A stretch of 60,273 nucleotides of DNA, from the NCBI GenBank assembly GCA_003427395.1, contig BFEA01000259.1, positions 1,500,555-1,560,827 of the forward strand, written 5' to 3'. How positions within the stretch are numbered: the first letter of the stretch is position 1; the number at the start of each line of letters is the position of its first letter. This document shows, piece after piece, positions 32,741 to 45,322 of the stretch. The notes under the pieces were generated by a model that made no database searches, was not told the origin of the DNA, and saw only the letters and a list, made by a program, of their open reading frames with translations. The stretch comes from Chara braunii. Its lineage: Eukaryota > Streptophyta > Charophyceae > Charales > Characeae. Position numbers and translations under genes: made by a program.

Positions 32741-33188
32741 TGACCCTCATTTTATAGTGTCAACTCTCTCAACCAATTCCTGTATAACCCCAACCAAGGT
32801 CTCTTCATTGGTCCCTACAGATGAACTCGGTCTTCCTCGTCCTGCCATTTTAACCATAGATTTCCCCGGATATTTTCTTCTCTCTTCCTGTCACTCCTGT
32901 CATTTTCTTCCTTGTCCTTCAATCTCTGACTCTTCTCGCAAGGGATACAGGTTCGTTTCTCTATTCTCAGGTCTGCTCTACCCATTGGGAATTCTGTACA
33001 TATAGAGTATAAGCAATAATGAATTGGGTAGTGATCAAGGGCAATGCAATTCTTCTCAGCCTTCCTATGTAATCTTCAATGAACTATCTTTCATCCTCCC
33101 TACTCAATCTTCTATTATACCCCTTTATAGTACCCCGAATCATAAAGTATCGAGTCAGGTCTATAATCTCATAATCAAATTGCACTGC

Positions 33189-33877
33189 TTACGACCCACT
33201 GTTGATCTTTCTTGCAAGAGAGACTCGTTCTCGAGAAGTGTGGTATGATACTCTCTCAGCAGTTCCCATTTTCACCACCCTTAATAGATAGCTTATCTCA
33301 GTCTGATCAGTAACAATTCTCAGGGCAGAATCTCTCATTCGGTCAAAGAACGGCTGCAAAAACTCAAGCTCATCCAGGGTAGAGAGGTTTCTGTCAGAGA
33401 TCCGAAGAATCCTTTCTACCTTGATTATTCTACCTTCCAACACAACACCTAGTGTCAGCTGTTCAGTCAAGTTGGGCATTGCTAAGCATCATAAATAATA
33501 TCTGAAAGGTAGATCTCATGGTTGAACATAATCAGGGATTTTGAATCTGTGTTCAAAGGTACTCTCGCACTCCCCAAGTTACTTAGCTTCTCTAGCCACT
33601 CTTTTGTCCGCTCAAGGCTGACATACGCCCCTTTTAAATATTCCAAGTAGTCAACCTCCTCCTCCAGACTGTTAAAAGAATAAACCCTCACATCCAAGCT
33701 GTCTGAGTTCAGGAACTTAACTACCGGAATATGAAATACTATGTGTCCTTCCCCACAAATCTCATGCCTCAAAATTACAAAGAGATTATCATGCCCTATC
33801 ACCTCGCAAAGTTTGCCCCTCACAGTAGTTATCCTGGCTACTGAGAATATTCTTCTTGGGCTCTCTTCACTTTCCAT
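33189..33877 (-). pseudogene. Upstream reading frames of the retroelement (unidentified)
   Basis: Two open segments, 131 codons (33877-33482) and 96 codons (33479-33189), overlap the boundary of a TAG and change frame. They read as ordinary globular protein (for example GHDNLFVILRHEICGEGH, TLDELEFLQPFFDRM). I do not recognise the family. Position and strand suggest a gag N-terminal region or an additional 5' protein of this element. Confidence 0.4.
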
Positions 33878-33885
33878 GCAAACTT

Positions 33886-34083
33886 TACCATGGCATACTA
33901 ATTATCCCTTGATGGATTGATATCAGGTAAGGGAGGAGCCGGGAGTCCATCAAAGATAGTTAATCGAGTAGATCCAGTGAAGCATTTGTTCTCTCTCTCA
34001 AACCTCTCTTTCTCTTTATGGATTGATATCAAAAGGCTTTACCATGACATACTAATTATCCCTTGATGGATTGATATCAAAAT
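33886..34083. repeat. Two ~40-bp direct repeats
   Basis: TTACCATGGCATACTAATTATCC with CCTTGATGGATTGATATCA (33886-33926) is repeated at about 34041-34081. A partial third copy (TATGGATTGATATCAAAAGG) lies at 34017. It lies in the 5' untranslated part of the retroelement. Confidence 0.7.
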
Positions 34084-34089
34084 TCTTGA

Positions 34090-36065
34090 CATGGCTGGTG
34101 CTCAGAGCCTAGGCCTTTCGCCTGAAGGCCCTGACTGCAGACATTTAACCAACCCGCACTCAAGTTCAGTGAAACAGGTAGAAACCGAGTCTCTGAGAAA
34201 ATTGTCTCAGTACTCTCGCAGCTTTTGTCACATAGATCAGCAGAGGGCAAGAGTCTTTTGAGAGCGGGTAAGGAGAGTGTGCTGAGTACATTCTCACAAT
34301 GTAATCAAGGCTCGGCTGGCTATAACGGGTGACTCATGCTACTTTTCTTTGAGTTGGAGCTGGTCCAGCCAGAATAAAAATAAGCAATTTAGTCACCGTC
34401 AAGCAAAAATTTAGCAAGAGCGTAAGAGATTTTTCGCAGTATTGTTTTTCTCTTCCCCATTCATTCAAGGATCAAGGTCATAAAACATAGCCAATGAAAA
34501 TCGCCTCACTGTTCCCTCCAAACATACAGGCCCACTCAGTAAACCCAGAAGTAAACCTGTATACTAGAACAACTTTTGGTTTGCAGTCATCAAACTCGCA
34601 AAACCTTCAGTTGCGCATTCATCTATTCGCGCGGGCGCTTATAAGCTTAGACAGTCTTGCTTTCAATTTATCTCAGGGTACAAACGTGCTTATGCAACTA
34701 CAAACGAGCGTTCGATCAAATGAACATATGTAAATCAACACGTTCACTTCGCTTGAACAGTCGTATGACGAACAAAAAAAGAAAAAAAAAGAAAAGGAGA
34801 GGTCAAGATCTTAATTGCATTTTGCAATCTTCGTCTTCACAGGGCTCAAGCACATAATAAGAAGGTTGTGTAACTCTGGCCCTGCCAAGCAATCGAGTAA
34901 GCCACTCAATGCGAGAAGCACATCCAATAGGCAAACGTGAAAACATGCCAATACCAGAAATACTTAGCGCTCTCAACCTTACTAATCACCGAAAACAGGT
35001 TGCACGTACATTTTTGGACCTCTGTTTATGTGTTGGGGCTACTCGCCTATTCACCTATTTAGACAGCCTACGGAGGCTCTGACCTTTGTCATAACGCAGT
35101 CGGATCAGCCAGACACCGATCAATCAGACTAGTTAACCTTATAAAGAGAGAAACTGAATTAGCGGAAACAAAAAGAGAATTATTCACGATAGCCAACATC
35201 TTACCTGGAGCTTCGTCCAAAACGATTAAAAAGGAGAGCTTCGATGAGTCTTGAACAACAATGTCTATAATCTTCTTAGCAGGTAGTTAAAGGCAGGAGC
35301 CCCCATTTTTGTTTTCACGTGTCGTAGTAACTAAGGCATCTATCTCAGCATAAGGTCCAATGTTCGTCCTCTCAAGAGCGCCTCACTCAGACATAGATTG
35401 CTTTTGCCCGGACACGTTGGCGTGAGCGGTGAGTCCTCACACACGAGCCCCTCCAACTCGTCCCGCTCAATTGCTTGTTCTCTTGCACCTTTGTTCAAGC
35501 CCTTCTCGTACACATCCCACAACTTACTCAGTAACTAGCTCATGTCCGCGTGGTTCATGTATGTACCAATCAGAGTTAACATGTGGAATCTTCCTCATCT
35601 GTTTGTACAGAGCATGACATTCGTCAGTAAGGGTAAGCACGAGAGAGTTCGTCCTGCGGCATCATAGGGAAACTGTCCGTAGAAGACTTACTGATCCTCT
35701 CTAATCTCCTGTAATCGCGCACATTCTGGCAAACGTAAAGCCCTGACTCAAAGGAGACGCGTGGCGTCGACAACAGTATACAGTTGGCTGGTTGTACTCA
35801 TGTGTCCTGCTTTCTTCACAGGCTAGCACGCGTGTACCCTCTTTTGCCTCCTGCGCTTGGGAATCAAAGTTGACGTGAGTACCCCGAGAGTTTTTCCTTT
35901 CTTGCGCACCCACCTTTTCACGCTTCGTGCTCTCTTTCTCTCTCTCTCTCTTCAGTCGACCGTAGTAGGCTCACACCATACGAGCGCATAGGTAGCCATT
36001 AACATTTTTCGCGCTCAGTGGGCTCGTATCCCACTCATCTGCTAGATCACCCTTTTCACTGCCCC
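34090..36065. other. 5' untranslated/unassigned region of the retroelement
   Basis: Mixed-composition sequence without a recognisable protein on either strand. GCGCATAGGTAG occurs at about 35983 and 36098 in ~115-bp tandem-like repeats. Confidence 0.4.
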
Positions 36066-36069
36066 TTCT

Positions 36070-36776
36070 TCACTCTGTTCGCAATCTAAGCTTGACGCGA
36101 GCGCATAGGTAGTTGTTGACATCAACAACCCTTTTCACTCTCTTTGACCTTCTCTTTTCACACACTCGCTCTATGGCCTTCTTTTGTCTTATTTCCCCCT
36201 CACTGGGCAGTACAGCTCGTGCCACGTGTAAACCGAGCACCGACGTAACCGCCTTGCGCTTGCCTGTCTCCCCTTTCGTTGACCTCTCCTCGCTCCCCCT
36301 GACTGCCACGTGTAGCCCGAGTACAGCGCGCTGATCACTCACACACCCTTTCCTTTTTCTCCCGCTTTTCCTGTCCCACGTCCTATGGGACTCCACTGCC
36401 GCGAGCTGGTCTCGGCCCCGCCATCCAAAGGTCGTGCCAGCGGGTGATTCTTGCAGACCTGGCCTGGCTTGTTCCTGGACTGAAGGTCCGTCTCTCGGTC
36501 TCCTGCCTCCCTGATCTCGCTCTCTCCACCTGAGTCCCGGTCCAGATGGGCTTGTTCCAGGTCCGCTGTGTCCATCGAGGTCTCGGTCTCATGATACGAG
36601 ACCGTTACCTGTATTTTTGTTGTCACTCCATCCCTCCTGCAGCGCCTCTCCGCACAATCCTTTGCCTCCGTGATCACGTCTTGTAGCTTTGGGTTAGTCC
36701 GCATTTCCACCTCCTTAGCCCCTTCCACGTTGATTCTCAGTCTCAGTTCATCTCCTCCATCGTAGTTAAGTATCAC
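36070..36776 (-). pseudogene. Hypothetical frames upstream of gag
   Basis: A 145-codon frame (36776-36339) starts MILNYDGGDELRLRINVEG. An overlapping 108-codon frame (36396-36070) contains two similar segments, LGLHVAVRGSEERSTKGE and LGLHVARAVLPSEGE. No family is recognised. If the candidate 5' LTR is right, these lie between the LTR and gag. Confidence 0.3.
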
Positions 36777-37537
36777 TGTGATCCAAGACCCTTCCCCAGA
36801 TATGGGTTTTCATCGAGTCTGGTGGTACCTGTAACCGGGTCTATATCCATGCAGCGCCATAGCCAGACTTAGCTCGACAGACACCGCACCAGCCCCGCCT
36901 ACTGACCCGAATAGCCAGTACCAACTACTAGGTGCACAAGCAGGGGCACGCAGGCGGATTTGCTCGCCCACTTTGCCACTCTGTTCCCTCCTCACGATAG
37001 CACAGCGAGACCGTTTGTGTTCCGCAGTAAATTGGCACTGTCCCCTCTTCTTATAGGATCGCTCTCTATCGCATCCCCATACTCAGAATAAAGAGCCCAG
37101 ACACTTCTCATGGCTCTTGTGCTTTTAATCGACGAAGTTCTCGAATCAAGTTGAATAAAATAAAATAAAATTAAGATGAAAAATAAAATAAAATGAGATA
37201 ACAAAACAAAGAAAAGAAAAAGGAAAACCGAGAGACATAACATCAACGGTCATATCACCAGCTTCCTCTTAGGCTTAGAAGTGACCTGCAGACACGACCT
37301 GGAGGTCCCATAACGGGTTACGAATAGACGCCCGTCCCTCTCTAAAACCTGCAGTCGGCTTACCACTATCCGGTACCTGTGTCCGATGGTAAGGAGGGGG
37401 TTCATGACGTCCTATAGGGGGTGATGAACCTCCTGCCGATGCGGCCGCGGGTCGCCCCTCTTTTGGGGTCCTGCCACGCGGCGCCCGATCGGGCCTCCCA
37501 ACCATCAGTACAGAGAAATACAGATCAAGTCAGTCTC

Positions 37538-38177
37538 GCCACAGACTGCAGCCAGGCCCGAGCCTCGAACCGTTTGACTTCCTGCGAATCGTCAGGGACT
37601 AAAGGAAAACCCACTTCTAAAAATCAGCAAAATAGTAATAATAATAAATAAAAAAAAGAAAAAGGAAATTTCACTGTGGATTACTCCGATTTTAAGACAA
37701 AAACCCCGATCCGCGCGCTTATTTGGGTGCTATATTTTTTTTTTTTTCACTTTTTCTCTCTGTTTCCCTTCGTTTTCCTTTTGTTTAGCACTTTTTTTTT
37801 TTTTTCTTGATAGCGAACTGTCTCATGTACCTATCCCATAACCAGTTAGAGGGGCGCTTGGCGCGCAACAGAAAAGACTGAGTCAGTCTTTTCACCTCCG
37901 TGTCCCAGGGCGAGCCCGACAGCTACCACGGCCACAGGCCGATAGTGCTCTGCTGTACAGCAGGGCACCGAGCCTGCGTGGACCAATGGATAGCTCTGTG
38001 GCGCACCCTTTTTGCAGAGGGCAGGCACCAACAGGGTTGGTCCACGTCAGGGTACGACCTGGGTACCAACAATCATGAGTCGGGAAGATACCCATAGGTC
38101 GCAACATCGGAGCAAGTGGCCGATACCAGGCAAGGACTCGGTACGCGGAGGAGGGCCGGGACACCCCACCCTCCGAC
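37538..38177 (-). mobile_element. Candidate 5' LTR of the Ty3/gypsy element
   Basis: Direct repeat of 23609-24250, enclosing about 14.5 kb with the whole gag-pol remnant on the minus strand. The divergence between the two copies fits an old insertion, as does the number of stops in pol. No convincing tRNA-complementary primer-binding site was found next to it. Confidence 0.5.
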
Positions 38178-41100
38178 GGCGGGCCTGAGGTGTAGGTTGT
38201 GTGCTCACTGCTCGGCCTTAATCCGGGTCCGTCGAACGAACCCCTCGACTCAGTACTCGCTGTCCTGCTGGCACTCGGAGCATGATGTTCGAGGCCAGTA
38301 GGGGGCGAGCGCGTGCCACAGGGCCGCCGTCAAACAGTGAAAAGGCAACACGAGGTGGTAGGGAGGGAAGTCTATCTCAATGATGACAACACCGGGTTCG
38401 GCGATGATGTGGCTCGCATGTGAGCTGGGGAATTGGGAGGGAAAAAGGATCGCGCTGAAGGCCTGTTCAATGTCCCACTCACAGACACGTTCTTTCGTTG
38501 CCTTTCCCTTCTTATTTACCGCGTGTGCTGCCGCGGCTCCCTATCCCTTCTGCCTCACTGCCTTCATGGCTCGTTTTTCGATGTACCTAGCGTGGACCCG
38601 CGTCTAGGTTCATTCAAATCCCCCCTTCCTTCCGTTGCTGCTAGCGGCTCCTTGCTTCACCTCGCTATCCTCCCTTCCACTTCGCCTCCTACCTCGCCTC
38701 CTTAAGTTAGCGTTGCGCTCGGTCCCACCAGCCTCCTCGATGCCGACACAACTTCCCACAGCGACCAGTGCAGCCCGGTGTGACCGACTGGCCTGGTTGT
38801 TCTGAGGGAAACTTCAGGTGGGACCAGCTCCTAGACGGTTCGATTAGTCTTTCGCCTATATACCTTGCCAGACGAACGATTGGCACGGCGGTATCGCTGC
38901 GGCCTCCGCGGCAGTGCTTCCGGTGGTGTCAAGCTGCACGTTAACCTAGGCACCGCAGATGGTGTTGATTGATACAAACAACAAGACGGTGGTCCTTGAA
39001 GTCAAAATCCGCTAAGGAGTGTGTAACAATTCACCTGCCAAATCTACCAGCCACGAGCATAGGTCGGGTGCTTCAACACATTCACTTCGTGCCCCGACGA
39101 GTAGAAGGGCTCGTCGGGCTCAGGCCTGCTGTAAAGCCTGCAGCGCGAGCCTAAGCGAAGCGGGTCCCGGTGCAGATCTTGGAGGTAGTAGCAAATATTA
39201 AAATGGGAACTTCCGAAGACCGACGTAGGGAGGGGTCCTATGTGACCGGTCGCTGCAGCCTGCGGCCTCCACCTGCTCTGACATAGTTCACCATCTTTCT
39301 GGTCCCAACGGGCATGCTCACACTCAAACCTCTCACAGCAGATCGTGGTTGGCGGAAGGTGCACCGATGGGGGATCCCCACCACTCAGGTTTCTTCCGCC
39401 TCGTGGGCTAACCCAACGAGCTCACATGTATGTTGAACTCCTCAGCGTGCGGTTTCAATAGTTCATGGGCGTATCAATTGAACCACGCCCGCTGGTTCAT
39501 GCACACAACTCCGGTACCAGCGTTGTTGCAGCGCCCCCAAAACGGGACCGACAACCGAAAATAACTAAAGAAAAATAAAAATAAAGGTAAAAATAAAAAA
39601 TACGAGTATCGAAAACTGGTGTTTTTTGGGGAAAGGAGATTATCGATACCTTTCTTAGTTGCGTCGACCGGACCCATGGATGGGCCGACAACAAAACCAA
39701 GGGGGATAGCCCCGTCAGACCCTCAACCCCTCAGCATCATCAGCCGCTCCGATGTTCCATCGCCGCTGGTCGACGTGTTCGATCCCTGTACCGTCGCTTT
39801 GAAAGTCCAATGCCGTTACCAATAGTGCTAGTACCCAAGGCTTAGATGAACCACTGTAAAATTCAATATAAACTGTTGTCGCACGGCACGCGGGCCTACC
39901 AAAATATCCCAAGTCCACTCCTTCGCCTACGGACCAAACTCACGACCGCCGACCTATGATGGCCACTGCTCATAGGCCCTGGCTCCGTCCACGACCGTCA
40001 ACCTCCCGCATCTATAGGTCACCGCTTGCGTTCTACTTTCTCTCGCATACCCCAATTACTGCCCAAAGCAACACCACTTCCGATGACGCATGCCGTATGA
40101 ATGCAGATGTACCATGGTCACTTCAATAAAAGAAAGACTTTTCCTAGTTTTAATCAAAGCCAAAAATTTTGCCGGCGGAAACGCCGACACTATAGCATCA
40201 AAATAAGAATCATCACGCGCGCGCTTCAAACTGCATGCCCACACACTTTCTACTTCAACTCAGCCATTTAGTCAACGTGAACAAAACACAACCACAACTC
40301 GTGCAGTGTACTCAAATTTCAAACCAAACCTATTTTCTGTCACTTGCAAAAACCAGGGCGGATACCCTTGTAAGGGTATTCACGCCGACAGTGGCGAAAC
40401 TTGATTTTTTTGTGGCGGGGAGATGCTGCCGGATTGGTGGCGCGACAATACTTGTTTTTTCCTTGGTGTGGAAATGTTGAAGGATTAGCGACACAATAAC
40501 AGGGATTTGAGGCATGGCAGCGGCGGAGTTTTTTTCTACCGCGCGGCGTCTGTTTTGTTTGATGAGGTTGTGCTACCAAAGTTGGAGCGTGAGGTGGCAG
40601 CAACGTGACGTGCTGGCAGCTGGCGCGCTTGACACTATGAAATCTGTGTGAGGAGCGAATGTTGGTGGCGTAGGACCATCAGGGACCACTTGGGATCGGT
40701 TGGGACAGATATGGGACCAGTTGGGCCTGTCTTGGAAACAACATTTTTTTTTGGGGGGGGGACACGTGTGACTTGCCGCCATTGAATCTAGACTACGGCG
40801 TGTGAGACTTGCGAGTCGAGAACAGATTGGGATAAGCGGTTGGCTTGAGACTTACCTTGAGACTGCAGTTTTTTTTGGCGACAAGTTTTTTTTTTTTTGG
40901 CTTTCTTAGGTGAGGCAGGGCGCGTTCGACACCACTTCACTCAAGGTCAATCAGTTGATTGACTCAGGTTTCCCTTCACACCTGTGTGAACCCACACTTT
41001 GCTTAACCCTGTTCATTGAATGTTCGTTGAAAAGGTAGAAGAAGGGATTGCACTGGTTTTCTCTTGAACTTGTTGTCCCTGCGTGTTGTGCAGGTAGGTA

Positions 41101-41900
41101 GAAGGATGCTTGCAAAGAAGATTGATTATGTCTTTTTGAGAAAAATAGAAAATGAGTGTTTTCTTTTGACTTTTCACCTGTCTGCATGCCAAGAAGGGTT
41201 TGTTGTTTTGAAAAATGTCAATTTTGCGTGCACCGTAAAACGAATTGGAATCAAATAAAACAGATAAGGTTAAACGAACGTAGTATTTTCCCAAAGATTT
41301 GTCATTTCTTTTCTGAATGACTTTTATCTGTCTAAATGATTCTCATTCTATATCTTTTCTAACTATTTTCATTTCAGTCACCTTGGGCAAGAGACGAAGG
41401 AGACAACTGAAGATTTACTTGTGGTGAACACATTCTCTTTCTTCAGAAAGCATCTGGGGCGAGGAATTGTTGCTTTAGGACCCGACCCTGTTATCGACCC
41501 AGAGTGGAACGTTCTACGGGGGGGTACTTTGTCGATTCGGTGGAGACGGTCCGACTTCTGAGATCCGAGTCTTGTGCTCGGGCGAGGAAGGGGAGTACCC
41601 CAGACCACTTCCTAAAGCGAGAGTCATGCAACACTTCAAGCAACGCACCTGATCAAGAATCATCCGCAAAGCAGTCTGTCACCCAAAAAGATTATAAAAC
41701 GTATGAAGTCGGGTATGTGAGTCTAGTCTTAAATCGACAGTGGGTTAGAATGAATAACTTTGACAGCGCATCTCATCAAGTCAAAACTAAGGTTGTCCGA
41801 CTACCGTGTTGGCTGCATTTATATTATTGTTGAAAGTTTAGCTCCTCGTTGGAGGCTGTGTGATTTTTATGAAGTTCGACCAGGGTGGTCGAGTTTTATT
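38178..41900. other. Unassigned sequence
   Basis: I see no recognisable gene. There is an imperfect ~50-bp duplication at about 40403-40500 (GGCGGGGAGATGCTGCCGGATT / GGTGTGGAAATGTTGAAGGATT), and A- and T-runs at 39560-39600 and 40870-40900. Confidence 0.4.
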
Positions 41901-42125
41901 TTAATCTTGTGTAACTAATGATGATTTAGATTATTTCGATTATCATTCAACATAAAAATTTTCCAAAATTAAATAATCATTCTAGAGTAAAATTACATTC
42001 TAAATTTTAAATATTTATTCCATCTAAAAAAATGTCATTCCAATTTTAAAATTTTCCGTCTTACTTGAAAACTTTCCTTCCAAGAATGGGGTATCCCTTC
42101 TTATTTGAACTACATGCTAGAGATG

Positions 42126-42292
42126 GAATGAAAGTCTGGATGAGTTCATTAAAAATTTTAATTGGACTGTCATTCTAACTAAGGATTTTCAGTCATAAAT
42201 AGGTTAATCCAATCTAAATTAGACGATATTTGTTGTAGTAGAATGAAAGTCTAATTAAAACATTTCATAAACTCGTCCAGACTTTCATTCCA
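42126..42292. mobile_element. Inverted-repeat element
   Basis: GGAATGAAAGTCTGGATGAG (about 42124-42143) is the reverse complement of CTCGTCCAGACTTTCATTCC (42271-42290), allowing for one mismatch. The arms extend about 50 bp through TTTTAATTGGACT / AGTCTAATTAAAA. It lies in an A/T-rich stretch (41900-42440) with further ATTCCA and TTCATTC repeats. Confidence 0.6.
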
Positions 42293-42559
42293 TCTTGAAC
42301 AAATAGATGTAGTTAGAAGGAAAAACTCATATTTAAACGGGAACTTATCACATTAAATTGAAAATTTTAGAATTTGACAAACATTATGGAATGTTTTTTC
42401 AACTTTCGTTTTTCATGGGAATTTTTCTGTTGTTGCAGATGTGATATACATTCCTATCGACTAAGTACGGTTCCTTTTGGTATAACTATGTTTGACTGTT
42501 ATAACTTTCTTTTGACTCATGTTTGAAGGGACAAGTAGGTTTTACGTTTGGTTGAGACT

Positions 42560-42935
42560 ATCCTTGTCGACCGACCTACGCTTCGTACTTAGGAGATCAG
42601 TGCCCTAAGGAACGAGCGACGTCCGGGTTCAAAAGGTGTTTTAACCGCGCGTACCTATACTACAGCGAGCGAGCAAACGCCTTCGGCCGATCCACCTCTG
42701 CAACTTCACGTAAAAGCTTTCGCACGTGGGTCGGTAGCTCGGTAGGGATACACCCCTAAGGGTGGTGACAGCCCCTTAGGGAAGCAAACTTATGCCCCGC
42801 AGGAACCTATCATGTCGTAGGGGACCGCGAGATGTACAGTTGGCGCACTCGGTTAGTGCGGCGAAGGGACGACTCGACATCGACTGTCTCGGCGATCCGT
42901 GGGATTATTTATGCGCCGACCCTAAGTTGTCTCTA
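42560..42935. other. Unassigned GC-richer flank of the cox3 fragment
   Basis: Structured-looking sequence with inverted repeats (CCCCTAAGGGTGGTGACAGC, then CCCCTTAGGG; CAGTTGGCGCACTCGGTTAG). It could be organellar intergenic or intron DNA inserted with cox3, but I could not place it. Confidence 0.3.
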
Positions 42936-43286
42936 TAAAAAGAATGTAGAGCCATATATCCCATCAGAAATGGTAAAAGGAGCTTCTACATATTCCATTC
43001 CTTGAAATGCAGTAAAAACTAAAGCTAGAAGAATAGTGGCTAATATGCCATAAAGGGCTTGTTGTTTTAAACCAGCTAATATAGCATGATGAACCCAAGT
43101 TACAGCAGCTCCAGATGAAAGTAGAATAAGAGTATTTAAAAAGGGGATTCCCCAATGATCTAACACATCAATACCTTTGGGAGGCCAAATAGCTCCAATT
43201 TCTACGGTAAACGCCAGACTTGAATGAAAGAAAGTCCAAAAAAAAACTACAAAAAACATTACTTCTGACACAATGAACAAAATCAT
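42936..43286 (-). pseudogene. cox3: Mitochondrial cytochrome c oxidase subunit 3 fragment
   Basis: An uninterrupted 117-codon segment of COX3, a core subunit of respiratory complex IV. Recognisable motifs: [56 protein letters not shown] and [19 protein letters not shown]. It corresponds to the middle of the ~265-residue protein. Both ends stop abruptly: the upstream frame is closed by TAG about 18 bases before the ATG, and the 3' side runs into a TAG directly after STFFL. Trp is encoded by TGG, as in plant mitochondria. The motif set is closest to green plants. A nuclear mitochondrial insertion, a real organellar exon, or a chimeric assembly are all possible. Confidence 0.92.
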
Positions 43287-43392
43287 ACCATTGTTTAACT
43301 CCTACGTAACATGGTCGGGAGGGTTCCCGCCTCTTCGCGAGAAAAGGTGGGGGCCGATGAGCTCGACAACGTGACACTCACACACATACACA

Positions 43393-43499
43393 TTGCACAC
43401 ACACACAGACACACACACACTCCTACACACACACAAACACACACACGCACACATACACATACACACACACGCACACACAAACACACATACACACATACA

Positions 43500-43546
<47 letters not shown>

Positions 43547-43910
43547 ACACACACACACAGGGCACTCACACACCTATACACACACACACATGTGACACGC
43601 ACGCGCACGCACACACGCACTCTACTCTACGACAACCTTCTCTTCTCTACTACACGAGACTCTACTTAATAACACTCTACTTACGACATTCTACTCTACG
43701 CCACTCTACTGTACGTACGCTACCCTACTCTATGACACTTTTTTCTACTCTACTCTATGACACTCTTTTCTATGAAAGTCTACTCTACTCTACCCACCCA
43801 CACACGCCCCACCCACCTACCACCCACACACCCACCCATGCACACCACCCACCTACCCACACACACACACACACACGCACGCCCCACCCACCCACCCACC
43901 CACCTACGCC
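43393..43910. repeat. (CA)n, (CTCTACTCTACGACA)-like and (CCCA)n repeats
   Basis: CA-rich from 43380 to about 43620. Then degenerate CTCTACTCTA / GACACT repeats to 43790, and CCCACCCA to 43910. A second CCCACC stretch abuts the N gap at 44880-44932. Confidence 0.9.
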
Positions 43911-44341
43911 AGAGGTCGCCAAACCAATTTTTTCTCCCACCCATATCCGATCCAGTCCAAGCCTCGACATCTCATATGTACCCGCACCCAGTGCCACCCA
44001 CGCAAATGCATTTTTTTTTTCCCCAGACGCAGCCCACCCAAGCTAATTTAATTTTTTTGTACCCATACCCAGCCCACCCAGCCTCTGCAGTAGAATCCTT
44101 ACCCCTACCCAGCCACACTCAGACCTCGATTTAATCCACCCGCATCCGCTCGCACCCAAAATAGCTGTAAAGAAAAACAAAAACCGCCCGCAAACTCGAA
44201 AGTTGTAAAAGATTGTTTTATTGTTCTTTCAACTAATTTTCGCAAGGCGCAGTTTTTTGCCTAATTGCTGAGAACGACTTACAATCCTGTAAACAAGCAG
44301 TCACTAAAATTGCTTCACAATTTTATAGTCTAGTTTTCGTC

Positions 44342-44466
44342 GGGGGCTCACTCCACTACTCTCCACTTACACAAAAGACAAAAAATGTGGCAATGTCTTT
44401 TTCCATGTTCAAGCGGAGGATTCAGTCTCATTTAGCATATTTGGGGAGAGTAGTGGAGCAAGGCCC
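44342..44466 (-). mobile_element. MITE, family H copy 1
   Basis: GGGGGCTCACTCCACTACTC (44342-44361) and GGAGAGTAGTGGAGCAAGGCCC (44445-44466) are inverted ends of about 22 bp. The interior (on the minus strand, GAACATGGAAAAAGAC and TTTTTTGTCTTTTGTGTAAG) is shared with copies at 46.2-46.9 kb in the opposite orientation. Confidence 0.75.
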
Positions 44467-44932
44467 AGCGGGTAAGTGAAAGCAGTAGGCCTTTTTCGCC
44501 TATTTCGTAAGTACTGGAGCGGGCAAGGAAAATGAGCATGCCTAATTACTACTATCCGTAGGTCCAAACCCCAATACCTGGGGAGGCTTGGGGTGAAAAA
44601 TGGAGGGTCCAGGCTAAATAAATATGTTGCCCGACCTTGAGATAGCATGTACTTGTCTAGTATACAGGCCAGCAGGCTTCGGGTCACCTCAGCCAAGCCT
44701 CTACCCGGCCGTAACCACCCACACACTATGCGAACACCCAACCATACCCGCCAAACACATTTTCATACCCAGCCTGATCAGCCCATACCCTTTCTGTCAC
44801 GCCCGCACCCAACCAAAGCTGCCGGTTACGGCTGGGTACGGTCGGGTCGGGTCACGGCCACCCGTTGGCAACCTCTGACCCACGCACACCACCCACCTAC
44901 CCACCCACTCACGCAGTCACCCACCCACCACC

Positions 44933-45313
44933 NNNNNNNNNNNNNNNNNNNNNNNNNNNNNNNNNNNNNNNNNNNNNNNNNNNNNNNNNNNNNNNNNNNN
45001 NNNNNNNNNNNNNNNNNNNNNNNNNNNNNNNNNNNNNNNNNNNNNNNNNNNNNNNNNNNNNNNNNNNNNNNNNNNNNNNNNNNNNNNNNNNNNNNNNNNN
45101 NNNNNNNNNNNNNNNNNNNNNNNNNNNNNNNNNNNNNNNNNNNNNNNNNNNNNNNNNNNNNNNNNNNNNNNNNNNNNNNNNNNNNNNNNNNNNNNNNNNN
45201 NNNNNNNNNNNNNNNNNNNNNNNNNNNNNNNNNNNNNNNNNNNNNNNNNNNNNNNNNNNNNNNNNNNNNNNNNNNNNNNNNNNNNNNNNNNNNNNNNNNN
45301 NNNNNNNNNNNNN
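44933..45313. other. Assembly gap (381 N)
   Basis: Run of Ns flanked by CCCACC repeats on the left and CCCGCCCGCCC on the right. Confidence 0.99.
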
Positions 45314-45322
45314 ACCCGCCCG

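Noticed and set aside
42838-42900. tRNA D-arm-like GTTGGCGCACTCGGTTAGTGCGGCG
   Set aside because: No acceptor stem, anticodon arm or T arm could be assembled around it.
42560-42935. Group II intron next to cox3
   Set aside because: The hairpin ACGTGCGAAAGCTTTTACGT hinted at domain V, but the AGC triad and a GTGYG 5' end at the exon edge are missing.
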